64,000 nucleotides of DNA from Chelativorans salis (GTDB lineage Bacteria > Pseudomonadota > Alphaproteobacteria > Rhizobiales > Rhizobiaceae), in the NCBI RefSeq assembly GCF_025336525.1, contig NZ_JAOCZP010000003.1:372001-436000 (forward strand), read 5' to 3'. The notes below the pieces were generated by a model. That model searched no databases, had not been told where the DNA came from, and was given only the letters and a program-made list of their open reading frames with translations. The translations under genes and the position numbers were made by a program. Of this stretch, positions 7,523 to 13,390 are shown one piece after another; position 1 is the stretch's first letter; every line of letters begins with the position of its first letter.

Positions 7523-8811
7523 ACTCTACCCTCAAGCTGCGCCACATTGGTTTCCGGCACCGTCCCAAACCGTGGAGCCCCGGCGCGGATTGCATCGGCC
7601 ACATAGGAGGGCGACAGGTGGCCGTAATGCTTCTCCACCATGCGCGTGTCCGAATGGCCTAGATTCTTGGCCACCACCATGAGCGGCACGCCGTTCATCA
7701 CTGCATGGCTCGCCCATGTGTGCCTGAGGCCATGGAAGCCAATTGGTGGGGTGATTTTGGCATTCTTGCACGCCTCGGTCATTGGGCGCGTCTGATGCGA
7801 TTTCAGCCATTGGCCTCCCGAGGGTGTGGCCAATATCAAAGCCCCGTGCTGCTTGCCGGCAACGAGCTGTGCGAACAGTTCCTTGCCTTCGTCCGTCAGC
7901 ACGACATGACGAGCCTTGCCGGACTTGCTTTCTCGGATTGTGAGTGTTCCGACATCGGCATTGAAGTCCTCGACGCGGAGCCGTGCAAGCTCACTGTAGC
8001 GGGCGCCTGTCTGCAACGCAGCCTGGATGAGATGGCGGAACGCGCCGCTGGAAGCGTTCACAAGCCGCTGCGCTTCGGCAATGGTGAGATAGCGCACGCG
8101 GGCTGTTTCAACGTCCTCGTAGGGCTCGACGCGGCGCCATTCCTTATCTGACGCGACCTTCCCCTCTCTCCAGGCATAATTGAGCGCAGCCTTTAGAACG
8201 GTTAGGACGCGGTTCGCACTGGCGCGGCGGCGGCGAACTGCTTCCGCGTCGTCTGCCGGTTCCCGGAACTTCTGTTCAGCGCCCTTTTTGGTGCGCAGTC
8301 TGGGCGCCGTCTCTGCAATTTTCCGCTGCCAGTGGCGAATATCCTTCGCGGTCAGCTTGGCGATATCCTTGTCGCCTAGATCGGGCAGGATCAGCGCTTC
8401 CGCCCGGTAGCGGGCATCCTGAGCCGATTTCCGGTTGCCCTCCATCCAATGGAGATAGTCTTCAATCGCTTCCTTAACAGTATGGACGCCGGCAACCTTG
8501 CCGCCTTCCCCTGAAAGCTGCTTGTGAAGCCCCCGCGCCTTCTCCTGCGCCTGCCAGAAATCGAGGATGGTCTTGCCGTTGGCGTCCAGCTTGTCGTCAG
8601 CGTCGGCAATGGTCTCGACGCGGTAGCAGTCTTTCCCTCCGTCCTGCTTGCCAAGATAGAGACGGACCACCCACCGGCCACCGGCCTTGCCCTTCCGGTA
8701 GCCGACATGAAGGCCGGGGCCTATTGCTTTGTAATAGGGCTTGCCTCGCGCCTTCAGTTTTTCCCTAGCCGCTCGGCTTTCAAGATTGGAATCCCTTACC
8801 CGCTTCGCCAT
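7519..8811 (-). CDS. Tyrosine-family site-specific integrase
   Basis: Catalyses integration and excision of the element at the tRNA-Glu site. Counting from ATG 8811 (430 residues), the catalytic set is complete: R271 (TGARYSEL), a Lys near 296-299, H360 and R363 (HGLRHTW), H386 (LGHSD) and nucleophile Y396 (EKHYGHL). An N-terminal arm-type DNA-binding domain (about 25-85) and a core-binding SAM-like domain (about 105-215) precede the catalytic domain. AGAGGA about 10 bases before ATG 8811 supports that start over an open frame reaching 8883. It lies at the element's right end, close to the tRNA remnant, and probably recognises the repeats at 8826-8871. Confidence 0.95.
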   Translation of the reverse strand: MAKRVRDSNLESRAAREKLKARGKPYYKAIGPGLHVGYRKGKAGGRWVVRLYLGKQDGGKDCYRVETIADADDKLDANGKTILDFWQAQEKARGLHKQLSGEGGKVAGVHTVKEAIEDYLHWMEGNRKSAQDARYRAEALILPDLGDKDIAKLTAKDIRHWQRKIAETAPRLRTKKGAEQKFREPADDAEAVRRRRASANRVLTVLKAALNYAWREGKVASDKEWRRVEPYEDVETARVRYLTIAEAQRLVNASSGAFRHLIQAALQTGARYSELARLRVEDFNADVGTLTIRESKSGKARHVVLTDEGKELFAQLVAGKQHGALILATPSGGQWLKSHQTRPMTEACKNAKITPPIGFHGLRHTWASHAVMNGVPLMVVAKNLGHSDTRMVEKHYGHLSPSYVADAIRAGAPRFGTVPETNVAQLEGRV

Positions 8812-8825
8812 GACTTTGCGTCCTC

Positions 8826-8871
8826 TGTCCAACACTTTGTCCAATATACCAGTCTGGACGATATTGGACAA
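8826..8871. promoter_or_regulatory. Repeated TGTCCAA sites and perfect inverted repeat upstream of the integrase
   Basis: TTGTCCAATAT (8837-8847) is perfectly inverted as ATATTGGACAA (8861-8871) with a 13-bp spacer, and another direct TGTCCAA lies at 8826-8832, 12 bp from the next. They fall between the integrase start and the attachment site. They are candidate arm-type integrase or excisionase binding sites, or an operator for the integrase promoter. Confidence 0.6.
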
Positions 8872-8951
8872 GCATAAACGCAACAGGGCAGAAAGCCAAG
8901 GTTTTCAGGAGATACAATGTTCTCGCGTGGACGAGAGTGGAGGCGTTTGAA

Positions 8952-8998
8952 GCCCTTTCACGGCGGAAACACGGGTTCGAGTCCCGTTGGGCGTGCCA
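8952..8998 (+). other. Attachment site (attR): 3' half of a tRNA-Glu(TTC) gene
   Basis: The block holds the anticodon loop CTTTCAC (8955-8961, anticodon TTC), the 3' anticodon stem GGCGG, a 4-nt variable loop, a T arm (ACGGG/TTCGAGT/CCCGT), the 3' acceptor strand and an encoded CCA ending at 8998. The 5' half of the tRNA is absent: the bases before it do not pair as an anticodon stem. This is the remnant left when an element inserts into the 3' half of a tRNA gene. The intact tRNA-Glu is expected at the left end, outside the window. Confidence 0.88.
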
Positions 8999-9861
8999 AG
9001 AAAATCGATGACTTAAACCACCCTCCTCCAAAAAACGTCGAACAACGGCCGAATAAACGTTCGTGAATTTCGGCGAACGTGGGCGCCATTGAGTCCCTCC
9101 AGATTCCTGCCACCTCGCCTTCTTTGTGATCGACTCCGTGGTGAGGGAGATCCCCGGCATCGGCTGGAGGGTCAGCGCAATGCGGGATTCAAGCTGCTGC
9201 GTTGATTGGGATGGGCGCTCAAATCCCACTGCCTGCTAGTGAAGGTTCTGAATACTGGCAGGGCAAAGGAGGCAAAGGAGACACATGAGACACAGGCGCA
9301 GCAACGCATCTGTGCAACACTTGTTCGGTGATCGCATTCCATGAGGGTTTGGTGGCCCGCTGTGCGTTGGGGTTCGCACAGCGGGCCGGTTCCCCGTCCC
9401 TGGGAATTATCTAGTATGGTGAATTATCGATTAATTGCAATGCAGTCGCCGCGAAGGGGGTATGCCGATCAACTTAGGTTCGTCAGCGGAGATGGAAGAA
9501 CAGGCTCGGGAGTTGTCCGATGCAGCGCTGACTGAAATTGCGTGGTGCAACGGGACGCGCGGGTCGGACAAGGCGATCATCAGCCCCGGCCCGACAAGAA
9601 GGCGTTCTCGCGTCGTCAGGCGTTTGCTTTCTCGTATTTGTGGGTGGCGTGTAAGTGCCGTCGCCGAGAGCCTTCGGTGTCACCAGAAGAGAGCATGCCT
9701 GCAGAAGGGTTGCCTCACGGGGATACCGCAGTCTGGACTCAGTCGTTCCGTTAGCTGCAAGCACTCGACGCGGCCGGCATGGACCGGTATGAAACCCGCG
9801 TTGTCCGGGGTCCCGATTCCGGCCGTGCATCCACCTAATTCTGCCGGACGGTCGCTGGCTC
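8999..9861. other. Gene-free stretch between the element and sfsA
   Basis: No open frame here has a convincing ribosome-binding site, codon pattern or recognisable product. A 221-residue open frame from 9435 on the plus strand runs into sfsA out of frame and looks non-coding. The only clear structure is the strong hairpin at 9354-9387. The stretch may hold degraded genes from earlier insertions next to the tRNA. Confidence 0.6.
9354..9387. repeat. Perfect 13-bp stem hairpin in the gene-free stretch
   Basis: GGCCCGCTGTGCG (9354-9366) is exactly inverted at 9375-9387 around an 8-nt loop. No T-run follows on either strand, so it is not a typical intrinsic terminator. It stands alone between the tRNA-Glu remnant and sfsA. 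Confidence 0.6.
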
Positions 9862-10578
9862 ATGAAATTCCCCTCCCCATTGATCGAAGCGCGTCTGGTG
9901 CGGCGTTACAAGCGCTTCCTGGCGGATGTCACGCTCACCGACGGCACGGCGCTTACCGTGGCCGTGCCCAATACCGGCTCCATGCTCGGCCTGACCGATC
10001 CCGGCTCGCGCATCCTGCTTTCGAAATCCGACAACCCGAAGCGCAAATACGCGCATACGCTGGAGGTGGTGGAGGCGGACGGCACGCTGGTGGGCATTAA
10101 TACCGGTCTGCCCAACAGGCTGGCGGCCGAGGCGATTGGCGCCGGGCTCGTCAGTGATCTTGGCACCTATCCCGTCATCCGGCCCGAGCAGCGCTACGGC
10201 GAGCGCTCGCGCATCGATTTTCTCCTGGAACACCCTGAGCGCCCGCCGGCCTATGTGGAAGTGAAGAACGTCCACTTCATGCGCGAGGCGGGGCTGGCGG
10301 AGTTTCCCGACACGGCGACAGCGCGCGGCACACGCCATCTCGAAGAGTTGGCGGCGATGCGGGCGGCCGGCGCCCGCGCGATCATGGTCTATGTGGTGCA
10401 GCGGAGCGACTGCCACCGCTTCCGTCTGTGTGACGACCTCGATCCCGCCTATGCCGCCGCATTCACCAGGGCGCACAGCGCCGGGGTCGAAGCGTTCGTG
10501 ATCGGATGCCGTGTCAGCGCGGAGGCGATCATGCCCGACCGCGTGATGAAGATGGAAGCCTGCGGCCAGACGTGCTGA
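9862..10578 (+). CDS. sfsA: SfsA family DNA/RNA nuclease-like protein
   Basis: SfsA (sugar fermentation stimulation protein A) has an OB-like N-terminal domain and a nuclease-like fold; its cellular role is unsettled. Full length at 238 residues. Family hallmarks are VAVPNTGSM near residue 34, the ERSRIDFLL segment, YVEVKNVHF (catalytic-like E and K) and a C-terminal [17 protein letters not shown] stretch. In Rhizobiales sfsA usually lies directly before map; here a lipid kinase is inserted between them, and a decayed second sfsA tail is found before map (11616-11713). This copy looks intact. Confidence 0.93.
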   Translation: MKFPSPLIEARLVRRYKRFLADVTLTDGTALTVAVPNTGSMLGLTDPGSRILLSKSDNPKRKYAHTLEVVEADGTLVGINTGLPNRLAAEAIGAGLVSDLGTYPVIRPEQRYGERSRIDFLLEHPERPPAYVEVKNVHFMREAGLAEFPDTATARGTRHLEELAAMRAAGARAIMVYVVQRSDCHRFRLCDDLDPAYAAAFTRAHSAGVEAFVIGCRVSAEAIMPDRVMKMEACGQTC

Positions 10579-10588
10579 CGCCGCGCCG

Positions 10589-11479
10589 TCAGGCCGCGGC
10601 GGGGGCGAAGATGGAGATGGCTTTGGGGTGGACCTTGAAACGCGCCGGGGTCGCGGTGACGATCTCGCCGTCGGCATTCACCGGCAGCGGTTTCGTCGTC
10701 TCGATGTCGAACTCCACGCAGCGCGCCGTACGCACCTCCTCCCAGGCGCCGTGCCTGCCGGAGCGGAAGGAGTGCAACATCAGCGCCAGCTTCCAGAGGT
10801 TGGTCATCTCCAGGCTGTAAAGGTCGAGATGGCCGTCATCGATCTCCGCCGTCTCCTCCACCACGTTGCCGCCGCCATAGTGCCGGCCGTTGCCGACGGC
10901 GATCTGGTAGGTTTCGACCTTCGTCACCATGCCCTTCTCGGTGATCCGGGCGCGGAAGCGAGAGGCCTTGGTCAGCACCTTGATCGCCGCCAGCGCATAG
11001 CCCAACCGGCCGTAGCGCCGCTTCAGCGCCGGGTCGAGGCCCTGGGCGAGATCCGTGCTGAGCCCGATGCTGGCGACGTTGAAGAAGGCGTGGCCGTTGA
11101 CCGTGCCGACGTCAATCTGGCGCGTGTGGCCCTTGGCGATGACGTCGGCCGCCTGCGACAGGTCCATGGGGATTTGCAGCGTACGGGCGAGGTCATTTGC
11201 CGTGCCCATCGGGATGATGCCCATCGGCAGGCCGCTTTCCATGGCTGCTACCGCCGCCGAAGATACGGAGCCGTCGCCGCCGCAGACGACCACCAGATCG
11301 GCCGTAGTGCGCAGGCGCACGATGTCGCGGGCGATCTCGGGCAGTGCTTCGAAAGGCTCGACCGTCACCGCCAGCCCGCCGGCTTTGAGCCGTCCGATGA
11401 CGGGTTCGATCGATTCCCGCCCGCGCCTCGCCTTGGAATTGGTGAGCATAAGTGCGCGCCGGGCGGTAGTCTCTTCCAT
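10589..11479 (-). CDS. YegS/DagK-type lipid kinase
   Basis: A soluble lipid kinase of the diacylglycerol kinase catalytic-domain family that phosphorylates diacylglycerol or a related lipid with ATP. At 296 residues it has normal length. The nucleotide-binding GGDGS motif is at 67-71 and GTANDLAR near 92-99; a NADGE near the C-terminus is also typical. It converges on sfsA with a 10-bp gap and diverges from map. Its position splits the usual sfsA-map pair, so it probably arrived with a rearrangement. The lipid substrate cannot be told from sequence. Confidence 0.88.
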   Translation of the reverse strand: MEETTARRALMLTNSKARRGRESIEPVIGRLKAGGLAVTVEPFEALPEIARDIVRLRTTADLVVVCGGDGSVSSAAVAAMESGLPMGIIPMGTANDLARTLQIPMDLSQAADVIAKGHTRQIDVGTVNGHAFFNVASIGLSTDLAQGLDPALKRRYGRLGYALAAIKVLTKASRFRARITEKGMVTKVETYQIAVGNGRHYGGGNVVEETAEIDDGHLDLYSLEMTNLWKLALMLHSFRSGRHGAWEEVRTARCVEFDIETTKPLPVNADGEIVTATPARFKVHPKAISIFAPAAA

Positions 11480-11615
11480 CGGGGAACTCTGTGGCAGGGG
11501 AGGTCAGATGGTGCAGATAGGGTCCTTAGCCACGGATTGCGACCGCCTCAGGGCGTGGTTGAGCAGGTTCCTCCATTAAATCTTCGTAACATGCCTCCCT
11601 CGCCCAAAGCCGGTC

Positions 11616-11713
11616 CCGGGCTTGAAGCTTTCGTGATAGGGTGCCACATCTGTGCGGACGCGATCGCGCCCGATCGCCTGATCGAGATGGAAGCTGATGG
11701 TCACTTATCTTGA
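11616..11713 (+). pseudogene. Decayed 3' end of a second sfsA gene
   Basis: The frame ending at 11713 encodes EAFVIGCHICADAIAPDR and a MEADGH end, colinear with the SfsA C-terminus [18 protein letters not shown] and MEACGQ encoded at 10488-10570. The DNA is roughly three-quarters identical over about 80 bases. No upstream SfsA sequence remains: the frame enters unrelated sequence antisense to the lipid kinase. The stop overlaps the map start region by 17 nt. It marks the place where sfsA adjoined map before the kinase arrived. Confidence 0.8.
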
Positions 11714-12524
11714 TGCCGACGCAGCACCCCTGCGCAACACCGGCCAGATTCGCCTCTACAACGAAGAGGGCTTCAAAGGCATGCGCAAGGCCTGCCAGCT
11801 CACCGCCCGCTGCCTGGACGCACTTGCCGACATTGTCGAGCCGGGAGTAACGACGGAGGCGCTCGACCGTTTCATCTTCGAATACGGCATGGACCACGGC
11901 GCCATTCCCGCCACGCTCAACTACCGCGGCTACACGAAGTCGTCCTGCACCTCGATCAACCATGTGGTCTGCCACGGCATCCCCGACGCCAAGCCGCTGA
12001 AGGAAGGCGACATCGTCAATATCGACGTGACCTATGTGCTCGATGGATGGCATGGCGATTCCAGCCGCATGTACCCGGTCGGCCGGATCAAGCGTGCTGC
12101 CGAGCGGCTTCTCGAAGCCACCCACGAGTGCCTGATGCGCGGCGTGGCGGCGGTGAAGCCGGGGGCGCGCACCGGCGCCATAGGCGCTGCCATACAGTCC
12201 TATGCAGAAAACCAGCGCTGCTCGGTGGTGCGTGACTTCTGCGGCCACGGCGTCGGGCGGCTCTTCCACGACGCGCCCAACATCCTGCACTACGGCAACG
12301 CGAACGAGGGAGTAGAGATGCGGCCGGGCATGATCTTCACCATCGAACCGATGATCAATCTCGGCCGGCCGCATGTGAAAGTGCTGTCGGACGGCTGGAC
12401 GGCGGTCACCCGCGACCGCTCGCTCTCGGCGCAATACGAGCACTCGGTCGGCGTTACGGAAAACGGTTGCGAGATCTTCACCTTGTCACCAGGAGGGCTG
12501 GACCGGCCGGGCCTCGCCTCGTAG
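11697..12524 (+). CDS. map: Type I methionine aminopeptidase
   Basis: Removes the initiator methionine from nascent proteins. 275 residues, normal length. The metal ligands of the pita-bread fold are in place: D in VNIDVTYVLDGWHGD, H in FCGHGVG, E in FTIEPM and E in QYEHSVGV. CHGIPD (near residue 98) is the substrate-binding stretch. It is followed after 37 bp by radC, a common rhizobial pairing. ATG at 11697 lies inside the sfsA remnant, so the upstream region that controlled map has been altered by the rearrangement. Confidence 0.95.
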   Translation: MVTYLDADAAPLRNTGQIRLYNEEGFKGMRKACQLTARCLDALADIVEPGVTTEALDRFIFEYGMDHGAIPATLNYRGYTKSSCTSINHVVCHGIPDAKPLKEGDIVNIDVTYVLDGWHGDSSRMYPVGRIKRAAERLLEATHECLMRGVAAVKPGARTGAIGAAIQSYAENQRCSVVRDFCGHGVGRLFHDAPNILHYGNANEGVEMRPGMIFTIEPMINLGRPHVKVLSDGWTAVTRDRSLSAQYEHSVGVTENGCEIFTLSPGGLDRPGLAS

Positions 12525-12561
12525 ACTTCTCCCCGAGGGACCCGGGGCATAGGCGGCGATC

Positions 12562-13317
12562 ATGGGGGAAGACGAACAGGGTCTCTTCGGCGAGGGTGCA
12601 TTTCAGCCCGCGGGAAAAGAGCCGAAGGCGGTCAAGGCCAGCCAGAAAAAGCACTATGAAGGCCATCGCGAGCGCTTGCGTCAGCGCTTTGCCGAAGCCG
12701 GCAGCGACGCGCTGTCGGATTACGAGCTTCTGGAGATGATGCTGTTCCGCTCGGTGCCGCGTGCCGACACCAAGGTGCCGGCCAAGGCGCTTCTCGAGCG
12801 GTTCGGCTCGATCGGCGAGGTTTTGGGCGCGCCCGAGCACCGGTTGAAGGAAGTCACCGGCATCGGCGATGCAGCGGCGCGCGACCTGAAGCTGGTCGCC
12901 GCCCTCACCCAGCGCATGCTTCGCGCCGAGGTGCGCGGCAGGGAGGTTCTGTCCTCCTGGTCGCAGGTGCTCGACTATTGCCGCGCGGCCATGGCCTACG
13001 AGGCCCGCGAGGAGTTCCGCATCCTCTTCCTCGACAAGAAGAATCTGCTGATCCGCGACGAGCGGCAGCAGACAGGCACGGTCGACCACACGCCAGTCTA
13101 TCCGCGCGAGGTGGTGCGCCGGGCGCTGGAACTTTCCGCCAGCGCCATCATTCTCGTGCACAACCACCCCTCCGGCGACCCAACGCCCTCGCGCGCCGAC
13201 ATAGAGATGACACGGATGATCATCGCCACGGCCGAGCCGATGGGGATCACCGTTCATGACCACATAATCATCGGCAAGGAAGGGCATGCCAGTATGAAGG
13301 GGCTGCAGTTGATTTGA
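12562..13317 (+). CDS. radC: RadC/JAMM-domain protein
   Basis: A RadC-family protein of 251 residues with an N-terminal helix-hairpin-helix part (about 75-110, [10 protein letters not shown] and VTGIGDAAA) and a C-terminal JAMM metalloprotease-like domain. The zinc-site pattern is intact: H200, H202 and D213 in [16 protein letters not shown], with an upstream Glu (EFRILFLD). The original link to recombinational repair is now doubted and the substrate is unknown. It lies 37 bp after map, in the same direction, probably in one transcript. Confidence 0.92.
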   Translation: MGEDEQGLFGEGAFQPAGKEPKAVKASQKKHYEGHRERLRQRFAEAGSDALSDYELLEMMLFRSVPRADTKVPAKALLERFGSIGEVLGAPEHRLKEVTGIGDAAARDLKLVAALTQRMLRAEVRGREVLSSWSQVLDYCRAAMAYEAREEFRILFLDKKNLLIRDERQQTGTVDHTPVYPREVVRRALELSASAIILVHNHPSGDPTPSRADIEMTRMIIATAEPMGITVHDHIIIGKEGHASMKGLQLI

Positions 13318-13390
13318 GTGAATAGTGGATGCCCTCTCACGATGATGCATTCCGCCGCTGCTCTACTGACTACTCACTATTCACTATTCA

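Larger units (their letters stand above)
1..8998. mobile_element. Right end of a tRNA-Glu-integrated prophage or phage-like element
   Basis: All genes here are on the minus strand and mostly overlap by 1-17 nt, as in one phage transcript. They include a tyrosine integrase, an AlpA-like protein, a D5/P4-type primase, a large terminase and small unrecognised proteins. The right boundary is a 47-bp block equal to the 3' half of a tRNA-Glu gene, the usual attachment site of such integrases. The left end lies outside the window. No portal, capsid or tail protein is recognised in the visible part, so a complete prophage and a satellite element cannot be told apart. Confidence 0.9.

Noticed and set aside
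8780-9229. 149-residue minus-strand frame over the tRNA-Glu remnant
   Set aside because: Its AQRDSNPCFRRE stretch is the tRNA sequence read as protein, a common false gene beside tRNAs. It also overlaps the integrase start.
9435-10100. 221-residue plus-strand frame before and over sfsA
   Set aside because: It overlaps sfsA in another frame and shows no domain or ribosome-binding site.
11479-11696. Full second sfsA gene before map
   Set aside because: Only the last ~30 codons are recognisable; the sequence before them is unrelated or antisense to the kinase region.
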